Shown in pieces: positions 1 through 9,560 of a DNA stretch of 64,000 bases. The DNA is taken from NCBI RefSeq assembly GCF_051668705.1, contig NZ_CP196351.1:1798001-1862000 (forward strand). The letters run 5' to 3'. The notes below the pieces were generated by a model, which saw only the letters and a program-made list of their open reading frames with translations, had not been told where the DNA came from and did not search any database. Numbering within the stretch: position 1 is the stretch's first letter; the number at the start of each line of letters is the position of its first letter. The stretch comes from Alterisphingorhabdus sp051668705 (GTDB taxonomy: Bacteria > Pseudomonadota > Alphaproteobacteria > Sphingomonadales > Sphingomonadaceae). The translations under genes were made by a program, and so were the position numbers.

Positions 1-85
1 GAACCCGCCTATCTGCGACACGGAATCCCTCAGGGCCGATTGCCGTAACCAACGGACCGCTAATATCTTCGCGCTTGATTTCCAT
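1..85 (-). CDS. Mth938-like domain protein (N-terminal fragment)
   Basis: Only the first 28 codons are inside the window; the gene runs off the left edge. The start ATG lies 20 bases after the secF stop codon, on the same strand. The visible residues begin MEIKREDISGPLVTAIGP. Small Mth938/NDUFAF3-like (DUF498) proteins commonly follow secDF in alphaproteobacteria, and the position and the opening residues fit that family. Their molecular role is poorly known; the mitochondrial relative NDUFAF3 helps assemble complex I. The call rests mostly on context because so little sequence is visible. Confidence 0.6.
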   Translation of the reverse strand, partial: MEIKREDISGPLVTAIGPEGFRVADRRV

Positions 86-105
86 AGGCAGTGTCTGCGC
101 TGAGC

Positions 106-1104
106 CTAAACTACAGCGCCGTCATATCCTTCGCGCAGCTTATTCTGAGCCTTTTCTGTGTCAGACTCTTCCGGGATAAAGCTGTCTGGCCCTACACCGA
201 GCCAGATCAATACTGGCGATGCAATATAGACCGAGGAGTAGGTACCGATGACCACACCGAACAACATTGCCACAGAGAAACCGAAGATCACATCTGGACC
301 CAATATAACAAGCGCAAGCAATGCCAACACCATGGTCAAGCTGGTACTGACCGTTCGCGCCAGCGTTTCGTTTATGGACACATCGAGCAGATTGGCAATT
401 TCCATCTTACGATATTTGCGCAGATTCTCACGTATCCGGTCATCAATAACGATAGTATCATTAAGCGAGTAACCGATAATGGTCAGCAAAGCCGCGATAA
501 TGTTGAGGTTAAACTCAAGCTGTGTCAGCGCGAAAAAGCCGAATGTCAGCATCACATCATGGAATAGCGCAAACAAGCCACCAACACCAAATTGCCACTC
601 AAATCGTAGCCAAATATAGATCGAAATCGCGATCAGTGCGAACACCAATGCATAGATGCCAGTCGACAGCAATTCGCCCGACACTTTGCCGGAAACAGCA
701 TCAACGCCATCAATCCGTGCGCCCTGTTCGGCGAATTCGCTTTCAATCATATTGGTGATTTGCACAGTCGTATTATTGGCTTCTTGAAGATTGTCTTCAG
801 ATGCTTCTTCAAGACGCATCTTAATGGCAATTTCGTTCTTCTGGCCAAAGCCTTGAATAGCCGGGTCGCCAAAATTGAGTGCCTGTATCTTGCTGCGCAC
901 CTCAGGAATTGGTGCTTCCTCAACATTATCAAACACAACGCGTATCTGCTGACCACCGGCAAAATCGACGCCAAAATTAAGGCCATTCACCATGACCAGC
1001 GCAATGGACGCGATAATGGTCAACACGCTGAAACCCACTGCAAAATTGCGATGCTTCAAAAACGCGATATTTGTAATTTCCGGAACAAGTTTAAGAAGTT
1101 TCAT
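106..1104 (-). CDS. secF: protein translocase subunit SecF
   Basis: This is SecF, the inner-membrane partner of SecD that uses the proton-motive force to help proteins complete Sec export. The 332-residue protein has an N-terminal membrane helix at about 20-42, the family motif GVDFAGGQQI after it, a periplasmic domain of about 90 residues and a C-terminal block of five helices containing GYSLNDTIVIDDRIREN, a hallmark of the SecD/SecF RND fold. The start is preceded by a good GGAG-type ribosome binding site and lies 11 bases after secD. The order yajC-secD-secF is the usual one. Confidence 0.97.
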   Translation of the reverse strand: MKLLKLVPEITNIAFLKHRNFAVGFSVLTIIASIALVMVNGLNFGVDFAGGQQIRVVFDNVEEAPIPEVRSKIQALNFGDPAIQGFGQKNEIAIKMRLEEASEDNLQEANNTTVQITNMIESEFAEQGARIDGVDAVSGKVSGELLSTGIYALVFALIAISIYIWLRFEWQFGVGGLFALFHDVMLTFGFFALTQLEFNLNIIAALLTIIGYSLNDTIVIDDRIRENLRKYRKMEIANLLDVSINETLARTVSTSLTMVLALLALVILGPDVIFGFSVAMLFGVVIGTYSSVYIASPVLIWLGVGPDSFIPEESDTEKAQNKLREGYDGAVV

Positions 1105-1115
1105 GTGCCTCGCTC

Positions 1116-2726
1116 CTATATGACCAACTCTTTGGGACGTTTTGCTTTAAGCCAAAGGGCCACAAACATACGCGTCACAAAGACAGCCGTGAAAACAGAT
1201 GTGATGATGCCGACGATAAGAACGATCGCAAAGCCCTTAATCGGGCCAGAGCCGAACAGGAACAGCAATACGCCAGCGATAACATTGGTGATATTGGCAT
1301 CATAAATGGCGCGCGACGCTTCTTTATAGCCTACGCTGATTGACTCGATAACTTTGCGCCCTCGCCTTCGCTCTTCGCCAATGCGCTCGTTAATCAGCAC
1401 ATTAGCATCAACCGCAGAGCCGACTGTCAAAATGAAACCGGCAATGCCCGGCAATGTCAGCGTCGCGTTTAGCAAGGCCATTATGGCCAGGATCAGAAAC
1501 AGGTTAAGCACCAACGCAATATTCGCATAAACGCCGAAACGACCATACACCGCGATCATGTAAAGCAGGACCGCAGCCGTTCCCACGATACCGGCGATCG
1601 AACCTTTCACAATAGAGTCGCGGCCCAATTCGGCAGTGACGGTGCGCTCCTCAACAATCGTCAATTGTGTTGGCAGGGCGCCAGAGCGCAGTTGAATGGC
1701 CAATTGGTTAGCTGTTTCGACTGAAAATTGCCCAGAGATTTGCGCTGCGCCGCCCAAAATCGGCTCGTTAAATGATGGTGCCGAGATCACTTCGCCATCT
1801 AATATGATGGCAAAGCGCTTACCGGTATTCTCGCTGCTCAATTTGGCAAACTTCTGTGCACCTTCTGAATCAAACTGTATATTTACAACCGCTTGACTAG
1901 GGTTTTCAGGATTAAAGCTCTGCTGCGCACCGGTCAGACTATCACCTTTAATACCGCCCAAGCGCTTTACGGCGATAAAGGGCTGGGCGGCGCCGCCTTC
2001 TGGATATGGGTAGATTTCACTGCCTATCGGAGCGCGGCCGGCAAGGACTTCGCTGAAATTGGCTTGATCGTCGACCAGTTTAAACTGCAATTCAGCTGTT
2101 TTTCCTAGCAGTTCTTTCAGTTCATCAGGGTCTTGAAGCCCTGGCACTTGCACAACGATACGCTCTGCCCCTTGACGGATGATGGTAGGCTCGCGTGTGC
2201 CCAGTTCATCAATACGTCGCCGCACAACTTCGGTTGCCGAGTTCATCGCATTTTCGACAGCCTGGTCTAGGCCAGCTGAAGTTGGTGTCAGCACGAAGCG
2301 GCTATCATCGCGCACCGCAATATCCCAATCCCGTTGTCCGGTCAGGCCCGCACCGCTGGTCAAGGGCAGCAATGCTTCGCGCGCTGCATCAACCTGATTA
2401 GGATTGCGCAGCAAGAAGGAAAGCTGGTTATTCTCTCGTGAAATATCGCTGATACCAATTGCTGGTTTGGCATTTTTCAGTGCGTTGCGCACTGATTCTT
2501 CCATATTTTCGGTTTGCTTTTCGATAATATCTGATGGATCTGCCTCAAGCAGCAAATGGCTACCACCAGCCAGATCAAGACCGAGATTAACTTCCTCATT
2601 CGGCAGGAATGAAGGCCAATAGGCATTTTGTGTCTGTTCCGGCAAAAGGCTGGGAATAGACAGAAGAACGCCAAAGAGCAGCGTTAGACTAAGCGAAATA
2701 GTTTTCCAGCGAGGAAATTCCAACAT
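1116..2726 (-). CDS. secD: protein translocase subunit SecD
   Basis: This is SecD, the larger RND-like subunit of the SecDF-YajC complex. The 536-residue protein has an N-terminal membrane segment (about 7-28), the GLDLAGGSHLLLE motif near residue 50, a large periplasmic P1 region with the FVLTPTSAGLDQAVENA and GTREPTIIRQG stretches, and a C-terminal membrane domain with the SAVDANVLINERIGEE motif of TM4. The length is normal for alphaproteobacteria. It sits between yajC (75 bases upstream) and secF (11 bases downstream), so the three genes probably form one transcript. No clear Shine-Dalgarno sequence is seen before this ATG. Confidence 0.97.
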   Translation of the reverse strand: MLEFPRWKTISLSLTLLFGVLLSIPSLLPEQTQNAYWPSFLPNEEVNLGLDLAGGSHLLLEADPSDIIEKQTENMEESVRNALKNAKPAIGISDISRENNQLSFLLRNPNQVDAAREALLPLTSGAGLTGQRDWDIAVRDDSRFVLTPTSAGLDQAVENAMNSATEVVRRRIDELGTREPTIIRQGAERIVVQVPGLQDPDELKELLGKTAELQFKLVDDQANFSEVLAGRAPIGSEIYPYPEGGAAQPFIAVKRLGGIKGDSLTGAQQSFNPENPSQAVVNIQFDSEGAQKFAKLSSENTGKRFAIILDGEVISAPSFNEPILGGAAQISGQFSVETANQLAIQLRSGALPTQLTIVEERTVTAELGRDSIVKGSIAGIVGTAAVLLYMIAVYGRFGVYANIALVLNLFLILAIMALLNATLTLPGIAGFILTVGSAVDANVLINERIGEERRRGRKVIESISVGYKEASRAIYDANITNVIAGVLLFLFGSGPIKGFAIVLIVGIITSVFTAVFVTRMFVALWLKAKRPKELVI

Positions 2727-2766
2727 GCGAATGACTTTTCTATTGGCCGGTTATATTTTGAGAAAA

Positions 2767-2786
2767 GGATATCAATACAGATATCC
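2767..2786 (-). other. hairpin between yajC and secD
   Basis: A perfect inverted repeat, GGATATC and GATATCC with a 6-base spacer, lies in the 74-base gap between yajC and secD. On the minus strand it is followed by TTTTCT, so it resembles a weak intrinsic terminator or attenuator that could set the yajC to secD ratio. The stem is AT-rich, so it may have no function. Confidence 0.3.
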
Positions 2787-2800
2787 GCAAAGCAGGATGA

Positions 2801-3130
2801 TTAATCATTGGCTGGCTTTTCGCCGCCCGGAGGTACGATATCTGTCAAGGTTGACTTCACGGCCTTTACCTTGGTGCCACCGCCAAGATCAATCTCAACA
2901 TAATCATCATCGGCTTTGACAACTTTGCCAACCAATCCGCCACCAGTGACGACTTTATCGCCGCGCTTAACGCCGCCGATTTTTTCCTGATGCTCTTTCA
3001 TCCGCTTTTGTTGCGGACGGATAAGCAGAAAGTAGAAAATCACGAAAATGCCAACCAATGGCAGCATGGTCACCCAAAACGGTGCTTGTGCATTGGCAGG
3101 AGCAGCCGCCAAACCTAGCAATATCATCAT
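2801..3130 (-). CDS. yajC: preprotein translocase subunit YajC
   Basis: YajC is the small accessory subunit of the SecDF complex. The 109-residue protein has one membrane helix (about 19-38) followed directly by the family signature FYFLLIRPQQKRMKEHQ, then a cytoplasmic domain with GDKVVTGGGLVGKVVKADDDYVEIDL cut into short beta strands. Two ATG codons stand in tandem at the start (3130 and 3127), and either could be used. It is the first gene of the yajC-secD-secF unit. Its promoter must lie in the 200 bases before it, facing away from tRNA-Pro. Confidence 0.95.
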   Translation of the reverse strand: MMILLGLAAAPANAQAPFWVTMLPLVGIFVIFYFLLIRPQQKRMKEHQEKIGGVKRGDKVVTGGGLVGKVVKADDDYVEIDLGGGTKVKAVKSTLTDIVPPGGEKPAND

Positions 3131-3331
3131 TGCGTTTAATCCTTAGAAATTTGCAAATTCATTGCACGCATATAGTGAAGTTCAGCAAAAAGAACAGCCC
3201 GATCATAACCATATCCGCATTAGTGGGAACAAATAGCCGATAAAGGCAATTGTCTGCTCAAAACCAGTGCAATCGCGCTTGCCAAATATTCAGCCCAGCC
3301 CTATATCCCGCGACTTGGGTAATCCCAAGGT

Positions 3332-3408
3332 CGGGACGTAGCGCAGCCTGGTAGCGCATCACACTGGGGGTGTGGGGGTCGGAGGTTCGAATCCTCTCGT
3401 CCCGACCA
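3332..3408 (+). tRNA. tRNA-Pro (anticodon GGG)
   Basis: A full cloverleaf can be drawn. The acceptor arms CGGGACG and CGTCCCG pair over 7 bp. The anticodon stem TCACA/TGTGG encloses the loop CTGGGGG, giving anticodon GGG. The T arm GGAGG-TTCGAAT-CCTCT and an encoded 3' CCA are present. It closely resembles bacterial tRNA-Pro(GGG). It lies convergent with the TonB receptor gene downstream. Confidence 0.97.
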
Positions 3409-3545
3409 ATTTTCCAAAATCCTCCCATTTGACAATCTCTTCACGCTGAACTGTTGCTCTAACGGTTCAGGGAACGCTGGTCCGCTGGGCGTCTGACACG
3501 TCACATGAACAGCAGAATTTACAAGATCATTACCGCTCATGCAAA

Positions 3546-3578
3546 TCGGCGCGTCAGAGATATTCTCCGCCGCGCCGA
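3546..3578. terminator. inverted repeat between tRNA-Pro and the TonB receptor gene
   Basis: An 8-bp perfect GC-rich inverted repeat (TCGGCGCG and CGCGCCGA, 17-base spacer) lies between the convergent tRNA-Pro gene and the TonB-dependent receptor. On the plus strand it is followed by CTTTTG, so it could end transcripts coming from the tRNA side. The long loop lowers confidence. Confidence 0.4.
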
Positions 3579-3607
3579 CTTTTGTCTATTATCTAATGCC
3601 GACCAGC

Positions 3608-6600
3608 TTAGAAGCTCAAGGTCGCACCAAATTGGATACGGCGATCAGGAAGGCCCTGGAAGCAGAGCAACGCGCCTTCGTTTACACAGCTTTGTGTAAT
3701 TCGTGATTTGGTGAGGTTCACACCTTCAATGCCGACATTCAGGAATTCTGTAACGTCATAGTTGATACCAGCGTTCAGCTGACCGCGCGATTCAGTAACT
3801 ACAGGGAAACCTAAAGTACTGTTCAGAGAAGCGCCGCCGGCTGTATCCAAAGTCCGGAAGGAATCACGCCATGTGTAACGTGCACGCGCAGACAAACCAT
3901 ATTTCTCATAATAGAGAGTGACGTTGTAAGCATGTGGCGAGAAGTCCAACAGGCCCTGAACCCGGGTCACCGGAACAGCAATGTTCGGGTTAATCGCTTG
4001 GAAGATATCTTCACCGCGACCGGAGTTAGAGTTGGTAGCCTGACCACCGCTAAATTCCTGATAGGTATAGTTAGCGATAATACCAAAACCAGATGCGAAA
4101 CCTAATACATCTTCAAATTGTGATAGATCATATTGGAACGCAACCTCAATACCTGTTTGTCTTGTGCTTGCAGTATCGTTGATGATTGTCTGCAATGGAA
4201 CACACAGACCATTGCCTATGACCGGCGATAGCACGTTACGATCTGGCACAGGGTTGAAAATACCACCGCCTGGGCAATTTGGATCAATAGAACGGAAACC
4301 ATTCGCATCTTCAGGCGCATCTTCAACCTGAGTCACAAACAAATTGGTACGGTTTTTATGGAAGAACCCTACACTTATTACTGAAGATGGTGCGAAATAC
4401 CATGACAATGAGGCATCGTAAGATTCCACAGTCTCAGGAGCAAGATTAGGATTACCAAGAGCCACCGCATTATTCGGCCCCGTTGGGAATGTCACTGAAA
4501 GCGACAAATCATCAAAATCAGGCCGATTAATATCTTCAGTGTAACTCGCGCGGAAGACCAATTCGTCGGTCACATCAACAATGAAGTTCACGCGAGGCAA
4601 CCATTCTTGATAGGAACCACGTGATGTCAAAGGAGTAACAACTCCATTGGCATTATTATTACCGAATGAGTCAATATCGGTACTAACCCAACGCAAACCA
4701 AAATTACCGCGAACTGGTCCAGCCTCAAAATTCGCTTGAGCGTAGAATGAGTGTGTTTCCTCTTCGATACGGAATGATGCACCAAGATTGTTGGCAGAAT
4801 TTGGATTAAGGTCATCTAGCAAACGATTACCATTTGCAATCTGAGCTTGACCGCCGGGCGTGGCATCTAGCGCAGCCTGAAGAGTCGCAAAGACTTCGTC
4901 ACGCTGCGAAAAAGAGAGGTTAGGATCAATCAAAAGGAAATTACGGAACGCAAGTTCCCTTCCGTCAAACTCACCAAAGTTGCTTGGTCCTGCTACCAAA
5001 AGCTCAGGGAAAGCAGATCCAAATGGGCTATTGGCAATAGCCCCAGTACCAAATGTAGATTGCAATTGGGAGAAATCGGTTGATGAGCCATTATAGCGAT
5101 AACCAAGGTCAAATGACGTAAAGAAAGGTGTCAGGTCCTCGACATCAATCGTTGTATCAATGCGGAAAGCATCTTCTTCATTCTCTGTTCTATTATTACT
5201 GGCTGTAACAGCGTCCAAGAGCACATTATTAGGATCAAGGAGTTGAGCAACAGTTGGTGCGAAAGGTGAATCAAAATCGATGCCAAAGGTCAATGCCCCG
5301 CCTGTCAGATCAAAAATAAACGGCACACTGTTATCATTACTGCTACCATCAAGCGGTGTCAGAGGATTTGGGTTTATAAAATTGAGCGTTGTGCTCAAAT
5401 TTGGGTTGGATGTGTTGGATACCGCACGCGAACCTTCTACGCGAGCTGTAAAACGTCCAAACTCAAACTCAGTGCCGAGACGATAAACTTGGCTATCTGT
5501 TACACGCGCGCCGGTATCGCTTGAAAAACGCAAGTTCGGGTCATCATCATCGACACCGATATTGGGTTGAATAGTCCCTGTCAGCGCAGCCTGAATGCTA
5601 CCCAAATCAACCCCATCTATCGTACCAAAGTTAACCGTTTCAAATGTTGCGGGCACGTTAATCAGGTCGACAGCACTAACACCAGAAGCCTGAATTCGCG
5701 AACTATCTTGAGTACGTTGTTGATCATTTACGATAGCATCAAAGTAGAATTTGACATTATCAGCAGGGGCCCATTCCAGAGATCCTGAAAAGTTTATGGT
5801 CTCAAACTCAAAATTTTCCAACTCCTGATTGAGGAATTGAATTCCAAGGAAATTAAAATCAGGGCCCGGTGCGCCAGCGGCTGTCACCGCTGCATTAGCA
5901 GGAATCAAATTGTCCCGGTCAACACGGGGACGAAACGAAGTTGCTTCCTGCTCAGTATAACTGCCGCTCAAAACAACGCCAATTTCACCAATTCCAGTGG
6001 ACCAGACCTTACCAAAACTGCCGGAAATCCTTGGCTTAATACTGTCTGAAAGTTCACTATATTCACCTTGGGCGCGAACTGACAGAATTGTGTCTGTCAA
6101 GTCAAGTGGGCGAATAGTACGAAGATTGATCGTACCGCCAACTGCGCCTTCGATGGTTTTGGCTTCTGGTGCTTTGATGACTTCAACCGAAGCAATAATT
6201 GCCGGGTTAATATCTTCAAAGCTGATGCCACCACGACCAGTGCCAGCGCTGAGCGTTGTTACATCGTTGATCGCGGTTCGGTTATCATTTGTACCACGAA
6301 TTTGCACGCCGGTACCGACACCGGCAGTTCTGGTAATTTGAACGCCAGTAACATTCTCTAGCACCTCAGCAAGGTTTTGGTCAGGAAGTTTACCAATATC
6401 TTCCGCCTGAATAACCTCGATAAGGCTGTCAGCGTTGCGCTTTTCGTTCAGAGCACTTTGTAATGAACTGCGAATACCTGTGACGATAATAGCATCGCCT
6501 TCTTCGCCCGCATCTTCATCGGCTGCCGCTTCTTGCGCATATGCTGGGTTTGAAAAAGCCACTAAAGCTGAGCTACTCAGCAATGCCATGGCAAAATTTT

Positions 6601-6643
6601 TTCGCGCAAGACTTTTGGCACGGATCAATCCGGTTTGTAACAT
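3608..6643 (-). CDS. TonB-dependent receptor, outer-membrane transporter
   Basis: This 1011-residue protein is a TonB-dependent outer-membrane receptor of the Caulobacter/sphingomonad type. It has a signal peptide ending near NPAYAQE (about residue 36), a TonB-box-like segment DAIIVTGIRSSLQ at about 50-62, and a plug domain with IGKLPDQNLAEVLENVTGVQ and the IRGTNDNRTAIND stretch. A long beta-barrel follows and ends in the aromatic residue F (FGATLSF), as needed for BamA-dependent insertion. Receptors of this size often import carbohydrates, peptides or other large substrates, but the substrate cannot be read from the sequence and no uptake genes adjoin it. A strong AGGGGAAGG ribosome binding site precedes the ATG. 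Confidence 0.93.
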   Translation of the reverse strand: MLQTGLIRAKSLARKNFAMALLSSSALVAFSNPAYAQEAAADEDAGEEGDAIIVTGIRSSLQSALNEKRNADSLIEVIQAEDIGKLPDQNLAEVLENVTGVQITRTAGVGTGVQIRGTNDNRTAINDVTTLSAGTGRGGISFEDINPAIIASVEVIKAPEAKTIEGAVGGTINLRTIRPLDLTDTILSVRAQGEYSELSDSIKPRISGSFGKVWSTGIGEIGVVLSGSYTEQEATSFRPRVDRDNLIPANAAVTAAGAPGPDFNFLGIQFLNQELENFEFETINFSGSLEWAPADNVKFYFDAIVNDQQRTQDSSRIQASGVSAVDLINVPATFETVNFGTIDGVDLGSIQAALTGTIQPNIGVDDDDPNLRFSSDTGARVTDSQVYRLGTEFEFGRFTARVEGSRAVSNTSNPNLSTTLNFINPNPLTPLDGSSNDNSVPFIFDLTGGALTFGIDFDSPFAPTVAQLLDPNNVLLDAVTASNNRTENEEDAFRIDTTIDVEDLTPFFTSFDLGYRYNGSSTDFSQLQSTFGTGAIANSPFGSAFPELLVAGPSNFGEFDGRELAFRNFLLIDPNLSFSQRDEVFATLQAALDATPGGQAQIANGNRLLDDLNPNSANNLGASFRIEEETHSFYAQANFEAGPVRGNFGLRWVSTDIDSFGNNNANGVVTPLTSRGSYQEWLPRVNFIVDVTDELVFRASYTEDINRPDFDDLSLSVTFPTGPNNAVALGNPNLAPETVESYDASLSWYFAPSSVISVGFFHKNRTNLFVTQVEDAPEDANGFRSIDPNCPGGGIFNPVPDRNVLSPVIGNGLCVPLQTIINDTASTRQTGIEVAFQYDLSQFEDVLGFASGFGIIANYTYQEFSGGQATNSNSGRGEDIFQAINPNIAVPVTRVQGLLDFSPHAYNVTLYYEKYGLSARARYTWRDSFRTLDTAGGASLNSTLGFPVVTESRGQLNAGINYDVTEFLNVGIEGVNLTKSRITQSCVNEGALLCFQGLPDRRIQFGATLSF

Positions 6644-6910
6644 AATACCTTCCCCTATAGTTACTTTATAATTTTATGATCTCATCCTTTATAAATACAA
6701 CCAATATGTCAACCCATTGAATATACCTATTCTCGATTTTTTTATCTTATTGGACTGTCAATTGGTATGATAATTCTATTTACCGACGGCTATCCGGAAC
6801 TTTCAAGAGAAGAAATTTGCGTATAACACCGTGCAGATGCCGATATATGCAATTGCATTCCCCGCAATCAGAGCCAACATAAGTAAGGAAGCAGAGCAAG
6901 GTTTGAGACT
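6644..6910. promoter_or_regulatory. divergent control region of the TonB receptor and cydA
   Basis: This 267-base AT-rich gap separates the divergent TonB-receptor gene and cydA, so both promoters should be here. On the minus strand, TTGACA occurs at 6712-6707 and again at 6761-6756 and could serve as -35 elements for the receptor. I could not place a convincing -10 box for either. No coding sequence or clear operator is visible. Confidence 0.35.
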
Positions 6911-8341
6911 ATGATCGAGAATGAATTTGCTATTCTACTGGCCCGCATACAGTTCGCTTTTACTGTAAGTTTTCACTTTCTTTTCCCGGCCTTTTCCATA
7001 GGCTTGGCTAGCTATTTGGCCGTATTGGAAGGGCTATGGCTTAAAACCGGCAAAGGTGTTTATGCCAATCTTTATCGTTATTGGTTGAAGATTTTTGCCA
7101 TCGTTTTCGCGATGGGCGTCGTGTCGGGCATCGTTATGTCATACCAATTTGGCACAAATTGGTCTGTTTTTTCAGACAAGGCAGGACCAGTTATAGGGCC
7201 TTTAATGGCCTATGAGGTGCTTACAGCCTTTTTTCTAGAGGCAGGTTTTTTGGGAGTGATGCTTTTTGGTATCAACAAAGTCGGCAAAAAATTGCATTTT
7301 GCGGCAACGCTGGCCGTTGCGATTGGAACTTTTATATCGGCTTTCTGGATTTTGTCTGTGAACAGTTGGATGCAAACACCTGTTGGCTATGAGATAGCGG
7401 CCAATGGTCAATTTGTACCGGGGGAGAGTTGGCTTACAATCATTTTCAACCCAAGTTTCCCTTATCGCTTGATCCATACCTTAATGGCGGCCTATCTTAC
7501 CACAGCCTTTGCCGTTGGCGCAGTTGGCGCTTGGCATTTGCTTAAGGACAAAGCGAATCCAGGCGCACGCAAAATGTTTTCAATGGCCATGTGGATGGCG
7601 GCAATTGTCGCGCCCTTGCAGATTTTTGCTGGAGATATGCACGGGTTGAATACACTGGAGCATCAACCAGCAAAGGTTATGGCGATGGAAGGGCATTATC
7701 AGAGCCATCCTGAAGGTGCGCCGCTGATTTTGTTTGGCATACCTAACAGCAAAGAGAAGCGAGTCGATTATGCCGTTGAAATTCCCAAGGCGAGTTCTCT
7801 CATATTAAAACATGACTTGGATGCGCCGCTGGATGGGCTCGACACAATCCCGGATGAGAATGAACCCCCTGTCGCCATTGTCTTCTGGTCCTTCCGGATC
7901 ATGGTGGGTTTGGGCTTTGCCATGATGGCTATCGGTATATGGAGCCTTTTTGCACGGTGGCGCAAAAGCCTATATGATTGGCCATGGCTGCACCGGATCG
8001 CCATTATAATGGGTCCATCAGGGTTTATCGCCGTACTCGCCGGCTGGGTGACAACTGAAGTGGGGCGTCAACCTTATACCATCTATGGACTGCTGCGCAC
8101 TGCGGACAGTGCCTCACCATTAGATGCGCCAGCGGTCGCTGCTTCGCTTATAGCCTTTGTCATCGTGTATTTTTTCGTTTTCGGCGCAGGCGTCTGGTAT
8201 TTGTTGCAGCTTATGAAGAAACCTCCTCAGGCGCGCGAGGCAATGCTTGACGGCACACCCATCCGGTCCGCCGGCATTACCCCCGCACCGGCTGTTGGAA
8301 AACAAAGGACTGATAGCAAGCACGCGGAGCAAGACACATGA
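6911..8341 (+). CDS. cydA: cytochrome bd ubiquinol oxidase subunit I (CIO type)
   Basis: CydA is the quinol-oxidising, haem-carrying subunit of the high-affinity terminal oxidase cytochrome bd in the inner membrane. The 476-residue protein carries the expected ligands: H22 (equivalent to E. coli H19), H189, a likely Met ligand at 331, the acidic pair E102 and E110 of the proton path, and a GRQPY motif at 385-389 where most members have GRQPW. The periplasmic Q loop (about 240-320) is short, placing it with the cyanide-insensitive oxidases (CioA). The stop codon overlaps the cydB start (ATGA). It probably supports respiration at low oxygen or under cyanide, sulfide or NO stress. Confidence 0.95.
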   Translation: MIENEFAILLARIQFAFTVSFHFLFPAFSIGLASYLAVLEGLWLKTGKGVYANLYRYWLKIFAIVFAMGVVSGIVMSYQFGTNWSVFSDKAGPVIGPLMAYEVLTAFFLEAGFLGVMLFGINKVGKKLHFAATLAVAIGTFISAFWILSVNSWMQTPVGYEIAANGQFVPGESWLTIIFNPSFPYRLIHTLMAAYLTTAFAVGAVGAWHLLKDKANPGARKMFSMAMWMAAIVAPLQIFAGDMHGLNTLEHQPAKVMAMEGHYQSHPEGAPLILFGIPNSKEKRVDYAVEIPKASSLILKHDLDAPLDGLDTIPDENEPPVAIVFWSFRIMVGLGFAMMAIGIWSLFARWRKSLYDWPWLHRIAIIMGPSGFIAVLAGWVTTEVGRQPYTIYGLLRTADSASPLDAPAVAASLIAFVIVYFFVFGAGVWYLLQLMKKPPQAREAMLDGTPIRSAGITPAPAVGKQRTDSKHAEQDT

Positions 8342-9342
8342 TAGGCTTTGACCTCACCGTAATTTGGGCCACAATCATTGCCTTTGCTATTATAGCCTAT
8401 GTCGTCATGGACGGCTTCGACCTAGGTATTGGTATGCTCTTCCCCCGCATCCCGGTCGGGAAACAGCGTGATACGGCTATGAACAGCATCGCTCCTATAT
8501 GGGACGGGAACGAAACATGGTTGGTGCTTGGCGGCGGGGGTTTAATGGCCGCATTCCCATTGGCCTATGCCGTTATACTGCCGGCTTTATACGCCCCTCT
8601 AACCGCTATGTTGCTGGGCCTCATCCTGCGCGGCGTAGCATTTGAATATCGATGGCGTGACGAACGGCATCGTGAAACATGGGATCGCGCCTTTTTCGCT
8701 GGTTCCTTTGTCGCTACATTTGCGCAAGGCGTTACATTGGGTGCTTTGCTGCAAGGCATAAGCATAAGTGGCCGCTCTTATTCCGGCGGTTGGTGGGAAT
8801 GGCTCTCACCCTTTTCTATGTTGACAGGTATCGGTTTATGCACCGGTTATGTGCTGCTCGGCAGCTGTTGGCTTATTATGAAAACAGAAGGGCCCTTGCA
8901 AGACAAAGCATATGGTTATGCGCGGTCAGCAACGATCAGCCTGTTATTGGCCATTGCCGTTGTAAGTGCCGCCACGCCGTTTCTTGAAGAAAAATATCAT
9001 GAACGCTGGCTCGAATATCCAAATATCATTGCGACTGCGCCAGTGCCTGTAGCAACGTTGATCATAGCTTTCTTGCTTTTCCGCAGCCTGATAAAACGAC
9101 TGGAAATAGCGCCTTTTCTGTATGCGCTTGGGCTGTTCGGTCTTTGCATTATCGGTTTGGGCATATCAATCTGGCCAGATATCATCCCCGGGCGTATAAC
9201 AATATGGGAAGCGGCATCCCCGCCGAGCAGCCAACTTTTCATGCTGGTCGGGGCGGCTATCTTGGTACCTGTTATTTTGGCTTATACCGCATATGCCTAT
9301 TGGGTTTTTCGCGGCAAGGTTGAAAGTGAAGGCTATCACTGA
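8338..9342 (+). CDS. cydB: cytochrome bd ubiquinol oxidase subunit II
   Basis: CydB is the second integral membrane subunit of cytochrome bd and stabilises the haem-bearing CydA. The 334-residue protein has about eight membrane helices. It contains the conserved opening YVVMDGFDLGIGMLF, in which the Asp residues form part of the proton path, and the GNETWLVLGGG motif at about 60-70. Its start overlaps the end of cydA by four bases, and a small DUF2474 gene begins two bases after its stop, so the three genes form one operon. Confidence 0.96.
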   Translation: MIGFDLTVIWATIIAFAIIAYVVMDGFDLGIGMLFPRIPVGKQRDTAMNSIAPIWDGNETWLVLGGGGLMAAFPLAYAVILPALYAPLTAMLLGLILRGVAFEYRWRDERHRETWDRAFFAGSFVATFAQGVTLGALLQGISISGRSYSGGWWEWLSPFSMLTGIGLCTGYVLLGSCWLIMKTEGPLQDKAYGYARSATISLLLAIAVVSAATPFLEEKYHERWLEYPNIIATAPVPVATLIIAFLLFRSLIKRLEIAPFLYALGLFGLCIIGLGISIWPDIIPGRITIWEAASPPSSQLFMLVGAAILVPVILAYTAYAYWVFRGKVESEGYH

Positions 9343-9344
9343 TT

Positions 9345-9464
9345 ATGGACCAACCTCCCCAGCCTTTAATCAAGCAATTGCTCTGGTTTGTCGGTCTATG
9401 GGCCATCAGCGTCCTGACACTCGGCATTATCGGCTTGGTTATAAAGTCTGTTTTGTCACCATAA
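9345..9464 (+). CDS. DUF2474-type small membrane protein of the bd oxidase
   Basis: A 39-residue reading frame starts two bases after cydB. The product is almost entirely one membrane helix: a charged or polar N-terminus (MDQPPQPLIKQ), then LLWFVGLWAISVLTLGIIG and a short tail VIKSVLSP. Position, size and the LLWF..LWA.SVL.LG pattern match DUF2474 proteins, which are encoded after cioAB-type oxidases and are probably the counterpart of the E. coli CydX subunit. The frame is short and easily missed. An equivalent role to CydX is inferred from position and fold. Confidence 0.82.
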   Translation: MDQPPQPLIKQLLWFVGLWAISVLTLGIIGLVIKSVLSP

Positions 9465-9560
9465 TTTAGGGCAAAGCGCCATTTGGCGAAGCTATATAGT
9501 CAAAGCTAGGCAAAACTGCATCGCGATACGCCATATCGTAGGAAAGCATCTGTCCTACAA

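Noticed and set aside
3301..3540. 79-residue minus-strand frame across tRNA-Pro.
   Set aside because: It covers the tRNA gene and has no coding features.
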